From positions 72,276,784-72,340,783 of the forward strand of contig CM070910.1 of assembly GCA_036417435.1 (NCBI GenBank): a DNA stretch of 64,000 bases. Direction: 5' to 3'. Shown one piece after another: positions 37,782 through 51,409 of this stretch; the first letter of the stretch is position 1, and every line of letters starts with the position of its first letter. Source of the DNA: Inia geoffrensis (lineage: Eukaryota > Chordata > Mammalia > Artiodactyla > Iniidae). Under the pieces are notes generated by a model. That model made no database searches and was not told the origin of the DNA. It saw nothing but the letters and a program-made list of their open reading frames with translations. The position numbers and the translations under genes are program-made.

Positions 37782-38100
37782 GAAATTGATAACATTATAA
37801 CTTCAATGAACAGATATGTGAGAGCCAAACTGTAATTAACATAGAACAGTGTATAAGGCTCGGGTAAAATAAGATGTTTCTAAAACTTCCATTTTATATT
37901 TCCATCATTCTATTATAAGCAAGTTCAGTGAAAAGATTTGTCTTATTTGTCAGGTCAATATTAGAGAAATGAAGTGATTTCTTTCCAATGATGTACATCT
38001 AATAATCTTGGTTAAAGCTTCAATCTTGTTTTAAATGCTTTTCCGTTGAAAATTATACCTCTGTTTCAGCTCCCCCATTTCTGAGAAGTATAAAATCTTA
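37782..38100. other. AT-rich unassigned sequence
   Basis: No repeat, open frame or motif recognised. It separates the likely LTR from an L1 3' UTR fragment. Confidence 0.5.
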
Positions 38101-38285
38101 TAACTTATTATTACCAAAGGGGAAAATGGGAGGAGGGATAAATTAACAGTTTGGGATTAACACATACACACTGCTATGTATAAAGTAGATCATCAACAAG
38201 GAACTACTGTATAGCATAGGGAACTACACTCAATATTTTGCAATAACATATAAGGGGAAAAAATCTGAAAAATAAGAGATATTTT
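38101..38285 (+). mobile_element. LINE-1 3' UTR fragment
   Basis: About 185 bp of L1 3' UTR in sense orientation, with aacttattattaccaaagg, ttgggattaacacatac, tataaagtagatcatc, ggaactactgtatagc and ctcaatattttgcaataac in order. It belongs to the L1 type whose 3' UTR can be traced inside the satellite monomer, so it serves as an internal reference for the monomer's origin. No target-site duplication was found. Confidence 0.85.
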
Positions 38286-38419
38286 TATTGACATCATCTA
38301 TCAATGGTAGTTAAAATGTAACCTAAGAGAAGCCGTTGGTGAGTGCTTCTGACCCTGACGACAACAATCATCTAAAATTCGCACTCTGCCTACATCCCAA
38401 GGCCCAAGGCGGCAGGATT
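38286..38419. other. Short unassigned spacer
   Basis: About 130 bp between the L1 3' UTR fragment and the resumption of satellite. Nothing recognised. Confidence 0.5.
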
Positions 38420-40183
38420 TCTAAAATGGTGCAGTTGGCCAAAAAGGAAGTATGCATTTTCTCCTGAATATTTTCAGGAAAACACGCATGTGCACATTAT
38501 GGGTAACCAAGCAAGCAAGCAATGCAAATCTGCACACCAAAGAAGTCTCATTTCCCACCGGTCAAAAGGGTCATCCGAAAAAATTGTAAAACGCAGAAAT
38601 GCAGGACAGGCCATGGAGAACAGGCAGCATTTATACACTGATGGGCGGTGTGTAAACTGAGAAGAGGCACTCTGGACAAGTGTATCCTGGTTTGTAAATC
38701 ATCTAAAAAGCAGAGCTACAGAGCATAGGGCACTTGCAATCACAGGAGTATATCTAGGGAAGTCTAAAAATCAAAAAGACACAGGCACAACAAAGTTTAG
38801 GGCTGCTCTGTTTACTAGAACCTCGACTTCAGTACACCTTAAATATCCCAGGAAAGAGAACAATGGATAAAGGTGTGGTACTTACGCACAATGGAATATC
38901 TCTTCACTATGAAATCAATGTAATAAGGCTAGTAGAAGCATAAAGAGTGGATTGAGTTTTGATGATACTGCTTGAGTTAAGTCACACAGAAAAAGAAACA
39001 TATAATAAGATATCACTCATAGAGGGAATGTAAATATGACTGCACAACAACTGAATTACAAAACAAGAGTGCCTCACATTTAGAAAACACACTTATGTCA
39101 GCTTAAGGAGAAAGGTGAGGTGGGGTGATGCATAAAATCAGAGTTTGAAATGAACACAGATACCATTCAATAAACCAAATACGTAATAGACAAGATCTAC
39201 ACCTTGCTCAATGAACTGGCCTCAACACACCCTATTCACCACAGAGGAATATATGTGAGTAGTGGGAATCTTAAAGCCTATGTATTGATACATCTCCATA
39301 AGGGAATCAAGTGTGTGCAGAGTGGCACAAACACAGCAGTGAAAATCAGCTAAACACCATTATAAAAATAAATTTTAAAAACAAAACACAGAGACAAAGA
39401 AAGAGAGAAACATTCGTACAAAATTGTTTCAGGGGCTGTGATGCAAAGTGGATTGACCACATATAAACCCATAGCTGGATAAGACATAAGGCTGGACACA
39501 TGGGGATGTGAGGATTGGTGAGCTTTGGTGAGCAAATTCCGACCCTCTACTACAATACTTAAAGCTACTCATTCCATGGGTCACAACACTCCAGGTTTAA
39601 GGGAATCTTCTTACAGTGAAACCATGCATGAGAAACCCAACAGATGGTATACCATGTGATTGGGAAAGGTTTCTAAAGCGCACCTCATTTTTCCTCTACT
39701 GGGTCACAGGATTCACTTTCCAGCCGCTTTACTAACAATCACACCACTTGGATAGTCAATGCCTTTAATTTCCTGTTTTGCACAGTCTGCAATTAGTGCA
39801 GAGGATGAATGGGAAGAGGGAGAAACAATGAGAAATTAGCTGTAAGGGCTTTCATGGGCACATTTCACTCTCATTTCACATCAGGAAGAAGTATTAACCA
39901 AAGGCTCAGCAAGTCGCCTGAAAACAAGAATATGGATTGAAGCAATCTTGCAGTTTTTCAGTCAGCTCACAAGAAAGGAAGTTGAAAAAAGGAGCTCAGA
40001 GGAACTGTAATTAACAAAACAGCAGAGTTAAAAATGACCGCTATCATCCAGAAATATATTGAAGTAAGGATGTGAAGAAGACTTGAAAGAGAGGGAGATA
40101 TCCAGGAAAGTGATTTCAGGTGGTAGATTGGAATTACATTTAAAGCATAGGAAAAGAGGCACAATTTCAGCAATGATGCACAT
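38420..40183 (+). repeat. Satellite monomer 21 (highly diverged)
   Basis: Satellite resumes just before the palindrome, which is degraded (38,437-38,504: gaagtatgc in the left arm, cacgcatgtgc and attatggg in the right). The rest follows the usual order with many substitutions and small indels. The palindrome-to-palindrome distance to the next copy is 1,747 bp. It is the most diverged full-length copy in the window, fitting a position at the edge of an array. Confidence 0.88.
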
Positions 40184-41154
40184 GGCCAAAAAGGGCGTAT
40201 GCGTTTTTTCCTGATTATATTCAGGACAAGACGCATACAACCTTTTTGGCCAACCAAGCAAGCCTGCAATTGAAATCCGCACTACAATGAAGTCTCACGT
40301 CCCAATGCTCAAAAGAGCTGTCTGAAAAAAATTGTAAAATCCAGAGAGGCAGGACAGAAAGTGGAGAACAGGCAGTCTTTCTATGCTGTTGGGCGGGATG
40401 TAAATTGCCAACAGCCACTCTGGAGAAGTATAAGGTGTTTTCTGAAACATATAAAAAACAAAGCTACAGAACCGAGGGCACTTCCACTCATGGTCCTATA
40501 GATTAGGAAAATTCAACTGAAAAAGACACAGCCACCTCAAAGTTTGGGGCTGCTCTGTTTACAAGAACCTCGACTACGTACAACTTCAATAGCCCAGAGA
40601 GAGAAAAATGGATATAGAAGTGGTGGTACTTACCTACAATGGAATATCACTCAACAATGAAATCAATGGCATCAGGCCAGTAGCAGCATAATGAGTGGAT
40701 TTAGGTATGATGATTCTAAGTGAAATAAGTCACACAGAAAAAGAAACATCATAAGATATCACTAATACCGGGAATGTAAACACGGCTACACATGAAATGT
40801 ATTACGAAACACAACAGAGTCTCACTTTTACAAAAGAAACTTATGGTGGCTTAAGAGGAAAGGTGAGTAGGGAGGCTGCCTAAAACCAGAGGTTGAAATT
40901 AGTACAGATACCGTTCCATAAGCCATATGTATAGTAGACAAGACCTACTCCCTTGCTCAATGAAATGGACTCAACACCCCGTATTCAATGCCTAGGAATA
41001 TACCTTATTATGAAGAAATTGAAAACCCATGTATTAATACGTCTCCATAATAGAATCATATGTGTGTACAGTGGCAAAAACACAGCATTGAAAATAAGCT
41101 AAATCCCATTATAAAAATAATTTGTAAAAACAACACACAAAGACTGTTAAATAG
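40184..41154 (+). repeat. Satellite monomer 22, truncated at telomere-like array
   Basis: Palindrome at 40,184-40,251 with a few arm changes (ctgattatattcagg, gacaagacg). The L1-derived part is complete and ends in its A-rich tail. The monomer then stops within about 20 bp, after aaagactgttaaatag, and the telomere-like repeats start. The last 760 bp or so of a normal monomer are missing. Confidence 0.9.
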
Positions 41155-43600
41155 ACCCTAAACCATTGCCTTACCCTAACCTGTACCCTTAACCCTCCCC
41201 ATTTTCTAACCCTATCCCTAACCAGAACCCTAACACTAACCCTCACTCGGAGCCTTACCCTCACACGTGCCCTAATCCTAACCCGTAAACGAACACTAAC
41301 GTGTTCCCTCACAGGTACGCTAACCACAAAATCGTTGCTGTACCCTAACCTGTACCCTAAACACTCCCCATTCCCTAACACTTTCACTAACCAGAAATCT
41401 CAACCTGACCCTTACTCGAAGCCTTACCCTCAACCGTGCCCTAATGGTAACCTGTATATGAACACTAAAACAGGCCCTCAAACATACAGTTACCCTAAAC
41501 AGTTGCCGTAACCTAACCTGTACCCTAAACCGACTCAATTCCCTAACCCTAACCCTAAACGGAACCCTAAACCGGACGCAAAGCCTAAGCCTTACACACC
41601 CACGTGCCCTAACCCTAAACCATAAATGAACACTAACCCGTGCCCTCACACATATGCTGATCCTAAACCATTGCTGTACCCAAACCTTTACCCTAAACCC
41701 TCCCAATTCCATAACACTAACCCTAGGCCGAACATAAAACCTGACCCTCACCCGAAGCCTTACCCTCACTCGTACCCTAATCCTAACCCGTACATGAACA
41801 CTAACCCATGCTCTCAAAAGTACGCTAAAGCTAAACCATTGCCGTACCCTAACTTATACCCTAAGCCCTCCCTGTTCCGTAACCATAACCCTAACTCGAG
41901 CCCTAACCCTGAACCTCACCCGAAGCGGTAAGCTCTCCTGTGCCCTAATCTTAAACCGTACACGAACACTAGCCCGTGCCCTCACACGTACGCTAACCCT
42001 GAAATGTGGCCGTACCCTAATCTGTTACCTAAACACTCCGCGTTCCCTAACCCTAACCCTAACCCGAAACCTTACCCTGACTTTCACCTGAAACCTTACC
42101 CTCTCCCGTGCTCTAATCCTAACCTGTACATGAACACTAACCCATGCCATCACACGTACACTAACCATAAATCATTGAAGTACACTAACATGTACCCTAA
42201 ACCGTCCCCATTCCCTAACCCTAACCCTAACCCGAACCCTAACCCTGTCCCTCACCCGAAACCTTACCCTCACCCGTGCCTGAATCCTAAACCGTAAATG
42301 AACACTAACCCATGCCCTCACACGTATGCTAACCCTAATCCATTAGCGTACCCTAACCTCTGCTCTAAACACTCCCCGTTTGGTAACCCTAACCCTAAAC
42401 CGCTCCCTAACCCTGAAACTCACCCAAAGACTTACCCTCTCCTGTGCACTAATCCTAAAACATACACGTACACTAACCCATGCCTCCATATGTACGCTAA
42501 CCCTAAAACATTGCCATAACCTAACCTGTAGCCTAAACCCTCCCGTTCCCTAACCCTAACACTAACCCGAAACCTTACCCTTAGATTCACCCAAAGACTT
42601 AACCTCACCCGTGCCCTAATCCTAACACGTACACAAATGCTAAACCATGCCCTCACACATACGCTAACACTAAACCGTTGCCGTACCCTAACCTGTACCC
42701 TAAACCTTCCCCATTCCCTAACCCTAACCCTAAACCGAACTCTAGCTCTGACCCTCACAAGAAGACTTACCATCACCCGTGCCCAAATCCTAACCCGTAC
42801 ATGAACACTAACCGTGCCCTCAAACGTACACTAACCCTAACCCATTGCCGTACGCTAATATGTACCCTAAACTGTCGCCATTCCCTAACCCTAACCCTAA
42901 ACCGAAACCTAACACTGAACCTCACCCGAAGCATTACCATAATACGTGCCCTAATCCCAAACCATACACGAACACTAACCCATGCACTCACACATACGCT
43001 AACCCCAAACCGTTGCAGTACATTAAACTGTACCCTAAACCATCCCCATTCCATAACCGTAACCCTAAACCGAACCCATGCCCTGACCCTCACCCAAAAC
43101 CTTACTGTCAACTGTGCCATAATCCTAACCCGAACACGAATACTAACCCGTGCCCTCACATGAAGGCTAACCCAAAAATGTTGCCGTAACATAAAATTTA
43201 CCCTAAACCTTCCCTGTTCCCTTACCTTAACCCTAACAAGACACCTGACCCTGAACATCACCCAAAGCCTTACACTCACATGTGCCTTAATCCTAAACCC
43301 TACACGAACAGTAAACCGTGCCCCCACACATACACTATTCCTAAAATTTTGCATACCCTAACTTGTACCCTAAACCTTCCCTGTTCCCTAAACCTAACCC
43401 TAATCCTAAAACTAAACCTAAAGCATGACCTCAAATTTACGATAACCCTAAATTGATGCCATACCTTAACTTTTAACCTAAACCCTCCCCTTTCCGTAAT
43501 CCTAACCCTAACCTGAACACTAACCGTAAACCTCACCAGAAGCCCTACCCTCTCCTGTGCCCAAACCCTATACCGTACACGAACACGAACCCATGCCATC
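41155..43600 (-). repeat. Telomere-like satellite, zone I (edge type)
   Basis: Units here mostly read cctaacccgtacatgaacac or cgtacacgaacac in the segment where later units read accagtacaccaacac. Units differ from one another at many positions, with frequent single-base changes and small indels, as expected at the margin of an array. Confidence 0.7.
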
Positions 43601-46600
43601 ACATGTACGCTAGCCCTAAACTGTTGCTGCACCCTAAGTTGTACCTTAATCACTCCCATTCCTTAACCCTAACCCTAACCCGAACCCCACCCCTGACCCT
43701 CACCCGAAGCCTTACCCTCACCCGTGCCCTAATCTTAACCAGTACACCAAAACTAACCCGTGCCCTCACACGGACGCTAAACCGAAACCGTTGCCATCCA
43801 AAAACATGTACCCTAATCCTTCCCTCTTCCCTAACCCAAACCCTAAACAGAAACCTAACACTGACCCTCACCCGAAGCCTTACCCTCATCCGTGACCTAA
43901 TATTAACCAGTACACAAACACTAATCTATGCCCTCACAGGTACACTAACACTAAACAGTTTCCGTACGCTAACCTGTATCCTACACCCTCCCCATTCCCT
44001 AACCCTAACCCTAACCCGAACCCTAACCCTGACCCTCACCCAAAACCCTACACTCACCCGTTCCCTAATCCTAACCCGTACACGAACACTAACACATGCC
44101 CTCACTTGTACAGTAAGGCTAAACCGTTGCCATACCCTAATCTGTCCCGTAATCCCTCCACGTTCCCTAACCCTAAACCTAACCCGAACCCTAAACCTAA
44201 CACTCACCCGAAGACTTACCCTCACAAGTGCCCTAATCTTAACCAGTACACCAACACTAACCCATGCCCTCACACATACGCTAACCCTAAACCGTTGCCA
44301 TACCCTAACCTGTACCCTAAAGCCTCCTCAATAACTAACACTAACCCTAACCTGAACCATAAACCTGACCCTCACCCAAAGCGTTACCCTCACCCGTGCC
44401 CTAATCCTAATCCGTACATGAACACTAACCTGTGCCCTCACACATAGGGTAACACTAAACCATTGCCGTACCCTAACCTGTACCCTAAAACCCCCGTACC
44501 CTAATACTAACCCTAACACGAACCCTAACCCTGACCATCACCCGAAGCCTTACCCTCACCGGTGCCCTAATGCAAACCCGTAAAAGAACAGTAACCCGTG
44601 GCCTCACACGTACACTAACACTAAACTGTTCCGGTACCCTAAACTCTACCCTAAACCCGCCCCGTTCCTTAACACTAAGCCTAACCTGAAAGCTAACACT
44701 GCCCCTCACCCGAAGCCTTACCCTCACCCATGCCCTAACCTTAACCAGTACACCATCACTAACCTGTGCACTCAAACGTACATTAACCATAAAACGTTCC
44801 CATACACTAACATGTACCCTAAACACTCCCCATTCCCTAACCCTAACCCTAACCCGAGCCCTAACCCTGACACACACCCGAAACCTTACCCTCACCGGTG
44901 CCATACTATTAATGAGTACTCCAAAACTAACCCATGCCCTAACACGAACGCTAAACCTAAAACTTTCCCGTACACTAACTGGCACCCTAAACACTCCCCG
45001 TTCCCTAACACTAACCCTAGCCAGAACCCTAACCCTGAACCTCACCCGAAGCCTTACTATCACCCGTGCCCTAATCCTAACCCGTACACGAACACTAACC
45101 CATGCCTTCACACGGACGCTACCCCTAAACAGCTCCCCTACCATAAATTGTACCCTAATCCCTCCCTGTTCTCTAACACTAACCCTAACCCGAACCTTAA
45201 CCCTGACACTCACCAGAAGCCTTACCCTCACCAGTGACCTAATATTAACAATTACACCAACACTAACTCGTGCCCACACAAGTACGCTAACCCTAAACCA
45301 TTCTGGTACCTTAACCTGTACCCTAAATGCTCCCCATTCCCTATCACTAACCCTAACCCTAATGCTAACCCTGACACTCACCCGAAGCCTTACTCTATCC
45401 CATGCCCTAATATTAACTAGTACACCAACACTAACCCGTGCCCTCACACGTACGGTAACCCTAAACCTTTCCCGTACCCTAAACTGTACCCTAAAACCTC
45501 CATTTTCCCTAACCCTAACTCTAACCTGAACCTTAACCCTGACCCTCACCCGAAGCCATACCCTCACCCGTGTACTAATATTAACCATTACACCAACACT
45601 AACCCGTGCCCTCACACGTACACGAGCCCTAAACCATTCCACTACCCTAACCTGTACCCTAAATGCTCCCTGTTCCCTAACACTAACCCTAACCTTAATG
45701 CTAACCCTGACCCTCACACGAAGCCTTACCCTCTCCCGTGCCTTAATGTTAAACAGTACACCAACATTAACCCATGCCCCCACACTTATGCTAACATTAA
45801 ATTGTTCCAGTACCCTAACCTGTACCCTAAACCCTCCCCATTAACTAAACCTAACCCTAACCCTAACCCTAACCCATAGACTCACACGACGCCGTACCCT
45901 CACCTGTTCCCTAATCCTAACCCGTACACAAACAATAACCCATGCCCTCACAGGTACGCTAACCCTAAACCGTTGCTGTACCCTAACTTCTACCCTAATC
46001 CCTCTCTTTCCCTAAACCTAACCCTAACCTGAACCCTAAACCTGACACTCACCCGAAGCCTTAACCTCATCCGTGCCCTAATATTAAGCAGCACGCCAAC
46101 AGTAAACCATGCCCTCACACGTACGCTAACCGTAAATCATTCCTGTACCCTAACCTGTACTCTAAACCCTCCCCATTCCGTAACCCTAACCCGAACCTGA
46201 ACCCTGAGACTCACCCAAAGCCATACCCTCAACTGTGCCCTAATGTTAAGCAGTAGAGCAACACTAACCCATGCCCCCACACGTATGCTAACACTAAATT
46301 GTTCCCGTACTCTAACCTGTACCCTAAACCCTCCCCATTCCCTAACCCTAACGCTAACCCGAACCCTAACACTGAGACTCACCAAAAGCCATACCCTCAC
46401 CTGTGCTCTAATCCTAACCCGTAAAAGAACACTAACCTGTGGCCTCACACGTACGCTAACCGTAAGCCGTTGCTGAACCCTAACTTGTACCCTAATCCCT
46501 CCCCATTCCTTAACAAAAAACCTAAATTGAACACTAAACCTGACCCTCACCCGAAACCTTACCCTCATCCGTGCCCTAATATTAAGCACTACACCAACAC

Positions 46601-47400
46601 TAAACAGTGCCCTCACATGTATGTGAACCCTAAATTGTTCCCCTACCCTAAACTGTACCCTAAATCCTCCCTGTTCAACAACTCTACCCCGAACCCAAAC
46701 GCTAACCCTGACCATCTCACGAAGACTTACCCTCTACCGTGACCTAATCCTAACTCATAAATGAACACTAACCCATGCCCTCAAATGGACGTTATCTGTA
46801 AACAGCTACTGTACCTAAATTGTACGCTAATCTCCCCATTCCCTAACACTAACGCTAACCAGAACCTTAACCCTAACACTCACCCGAAGCCTTACCCTCC
46901 CTTGTGCCCTAATATTAACCTGTACACCAATACTAACCTGTGTCCTCACACGTACATCAACCCTAAACCGTTCCCATACCCTAAACTGTACCCTAAAAGC
47001 TCCCCATTCCATAACCCTAAGCCAAACACGAACCATAAACGTGACCATCACCAGAAGCCTTACCCTCACCCGTGCCCTAATCTTAACCAGTACACCAACA
47101 CTAACTCATGCCGTCACACGTACGCTAACCCTTAAGCATTGTTGTACCATAAACTTTACCCTACTCCCTCCCCACTCCCTAACCCTAACTCTAACACGAA
47201 TCCTAATCCTGGCCCTCACCTGAAGCCTTACCCTCACCCTTGACCTAATCTTAACCAGTACACCAACACTAAAACATGCCCTCGCACGTACACTAGCCCT
47301 TAAGCGTTGCCTTACCGTAAACTGTACCCCAATCCCTCTCCATTCCTTAACACTAACCCTAACCCGAACCCTAACTCTGACATTCACCAGAAGCTTTACC
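43601..47400 (-). repeat. Telomere-like satellite, zone II (mixed type)
   Basis: The accagtacac(c)aacac unit type appears from about 43,740 and is mixed with the zone I type. Another landmark, taaaccattccggtaccc and relatives, is common here. Higher-order structure is not obvious by eye. Confidence 0.65.
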
Positions 47401-50400
47401 CTCACGCATGTCCTAATTTTAACCAGTACATCAACACTAACACATGCCCTCCAACGTAGGCTAACCCTAAACCGTTGCCATACCCTAAACTGTACCCTAA
47501 TCCCTCCACTTCCCCTTAACTAAATCCTAAACCAAGCCCTAAACCTGACACTCTTCCGAAGACTTACCCTCACTCGTGCCCTAATCTTAACCAGTAAACC
47601 AACACTAACTCGTGCTGTCACACGTACACTAACCCTCAAGCGTTGTCGTACCCTAAACTGTACCCTAATCCCTCCCCATTCCCTAACACTAACCCTAACC
47701 CAAATCCTAACACTGACCCTCACCCAAAGCCTTACCCTCATCCGTGACCTAATCTTAACCAGTAAACCAACACTAAACCGTGCCCTCACACGTACGCTAA
47801 CACTAAACCACAGCCGTATCCTAACCTGTACCCTAATCCCTCTCCATTCCCTAACCCTAACCCTAACCCGAACCCTAACCTTGACACTCACCCGAAACTT
47901 TACCCTCACCTGTCTTCTAATTTTAACCAGGACATCAACACTAACCCATGCCCTCCAACGTAGCCTAACCCTAAACCGTTGCCGTACCCAAACCTGTACC
48001 CTAATCCCTCCCCATTTCCTAATCCTAACCCTAACCCGAATCCTAAACCTGACCCTCACCCGAAGCCTTACACTCACCTGTGCCCTATTCTTAACCAGTA
48101 CACCAACCTAAACCGTGCCCTCACACATACGCTAAACCTTAAGCATTGTCATACCATAAACTGTACCCTAATCCCTCCCCATTCCCTAATCCTAACCCTA
48201 ACCCGAATTCTAACCCTCACCCTCACACGAAGCCATACCCTCACCCATGCCCTAATCTTAACCAGTACACCAACACTAACTCGTGCCCTCACACGTACGC
48301 TAACCCTTGATCGTTGTCATACCCTAAACAGTACACTAATCCCTCACCATTCCCTAACCTTAACCCTAACATGAATCCTAACACTGACATCACTCAAAGC
48401 CTTACCCTTACCCGTGACCTAATCTTAACTAGTACACGAACACTAAACTGTGCCCTCACATGTATACTAACCCTAAACCTCAGCCGTACCCTAACCTGTA
48501 CCCTAATCCCTCTCCATTCCCTAACCCTAACCCTAACCCAAACACTAACCCTGAAACTCACCCGAAGCCTTACCCTCACCCGTGTCCTAATTTTAACCAG
48601 GACATCAACACTAACCCATGCCCTCCAACGTAGGCTAAACCTAAACCTTTGCCGTACCCTAATCCCTCCCCATTGCCTAACCGTAACCCTAACCCGATCC
48701 CTAAAACTGTCCCTAACCCGAAGCCTTACCCTCACCTGTGCCCTAATCTTAACCAGTACACCAACACTAACTCGTGCCCTCACACGTACGCTAACCCTTA
48801 AGCGTGGTCGTAATATAAACTGTACCCTAATCCCTCCCCATTCCCTAACCCTAACCCTAACACGAATCTTAACCCTGATCGTCACCCGAAGCTTTACCCT
48901 CACCCGTGACCTAATCTTAACCAATACACCAACACTAAACTGTGCCCTCACAAGTACGCTAACCCTAAACCGCAGTCGCACCCTAACCTGTACCCTCATC
49001 CCTTCCCATTGCCTAATTCTAACCCTAACCCGATCCCTCATCCTGTCTCTCGCCCGAAGCCTTACCCACACCCGTGACCTAATCTTAACCAGTGCACCAA
49101 CACGAAACCGTGACCTCACGCGTACGCTAACCTTAAACCGCAGCCGTACCCAACCTGTACCCTAATCCCTATCCATTCCCTAACTCTAACCCTAACCCGA
49201 ATCCTAACCCTGACCCTCAACCGAAGCCTTACCCTCAACCGTGTCCTAATTTTAATTACTACATCAACACTGACCCATGCTCTCCAACGTAGGCTAACCC
49301 TAAGCCGTTGCCATAACCTAACCTGTACCCTAATCCCTCCTCATTCCCTAACCCTAACCCTATCCCAAACCCTAAACCAGACCCTCTTACGAGGCCTTAC
49401 AGTCAACCGTGCCCTAATCTTAACCAGGAAACCAACACTAACTCATGCCCTCACACGTACACAAACTCTAAACCATTTCCCTACACTAAGCTTTAACCTA
49501 ATCCCTCCCCATTCCCTAACCCTAACCCTAACCGGAATCCTAGCCCTGACACTCACCCGAAGCCTTACCCTTACCCGTGCCCTAATCTTAACCAGTACAC
49601 CAACACTAACTTGTGCCCTCACACGTACGTTAACCCTTAAGAGTTGTCGTACCGTAAACTGTACCCTAATCCCTCACAATTCCCTAAACCTAACCCTAAC
49701 CTGAACCCTAAACCTCACACTCACCCAAATCTTTACCCTCACCTGTATCCTAATTTTAACCAATACATCAACACTAACCCTTGCCCTCCAACGTAGGCTA
49801 ACCCTAAACCATTTACATACCCTAACATAAACCCTAATCCCTCCCCATTGCATAACCCTAACCCTAAACCGATCCCTAAACCTGACCCTCTCCCGAGTTC
49901 TTACCCTCACCCGTGACCTAATCTTAACCAGTACACCAACACTAAACCGTGCCCTCACATGTACGCTAACTCTTAAGCATTATCATACCCTAACCTGTAC
50001 CCTAATCCCTTCCGATTCCCTAACCCTAACCATAAACCGAACCCTTAACCTGACGTTCACCTGATGCCTTACACTCACCCGTGACCTAATCTGAACCAGT
50101 ACACCAACACTAACGTGTGCCCTCACACGTACGCTAACCCTAAACCTCTGCCGTACACAAACCTGTACCCTTATCCCTCCCCATTTCCGAACACTAATAC
50201 GAACCCGAACCCTAACCCTGTTTCTCACCTAAAGCCTTACCCTCACCCGGGCCATAATCTTAACCAGTAAACAAACAGTAACCTGTACCCTCACACGTAC
50301 GCTAACACTAAACCGCAGCTGTACCCTAACCTGTACCCTAATCCCTCCCCATTTCCTAACCCTAACCCTAACCTGAATCCTAACCCTGACCCTCACTCGA

Positions 50401-51409
50401 AGCCTTAACCTCCCCCGTGATTTAATCTTAACGATTACACCAACACTAAACCGTGCCCTCAAATGTACGCTAACAATAAACCGCAGCCGCACGCTAACCT
50501 GTACCCTAATCCCTCCCCATTGCCTAACCCTAACCCTAACCGTATCCATAATCCTTTCCCTCACCCGAATCCTTAGCCTCACCCGTGCCCTTATCTTAAC
50601 CAGTACACCAAACCTAACTCGTACCCTCACACGTACGCTAACCCTTAAGTGTTGTCTTACCCTAATCTGTACCCAAATACCTCTCCATTCCCTAATAGTA
50701 ACCCTAACCCGAATCCTAATCCTGACCCTCACCCGAAGCCTTAACCTCACCCGTGACTTAATCTTAACCATTACACCAACACTAAACCGTGCCACCACAC
50801 GTAGGCTAATCCTTAAGCGTTGTCTTACCCTAACCTGTACCCTAATCCCTCTCCATTCCCTAACCCTAACCCTAACTCGAACCCTAACCCTGGCACTCAC
50901 CCGAAACTTTACCCTCACCCATGTACTAATTTTAAACAGTACATCACCACTAAACCATGCCCTCAAACGTAGGCTAAACTTAAATTGTTGCTGTACTTTA
51001 ACCTGTACCCTATTCCCTCCCCATTGCCTAACCCTAACCCTAAACCGATCCCTAATCCTGTCCCTCACCCAAAGCCTAACCCTCACTCGTGCCCTGAACT
51101 GAACCAGTACACCAACACTAACTCGTGCCCTCACACTTACGCTAACACTTAAGCGTTGTCGTACCCTAAACTGTACCCTAATATCTCCCCATTTCCTAAC
51201 TCTAACCCTAACCCGAATCCTAACCCTGACCCTCACCCGAATCTTTACCCTCACCCGTGCCCTAATCTTAACCAGTACACCAACACTAAGTCGTGCCCTC
51301 ACACATATGTTAACCCTTAAGAACTGTCGTACCCTAAACTGTACTCTAATCCCTCCCCATTTTCTAACCCAAACCCTAACCCGAATCCTAACCCTGACCC
51401 TCACCAGAA

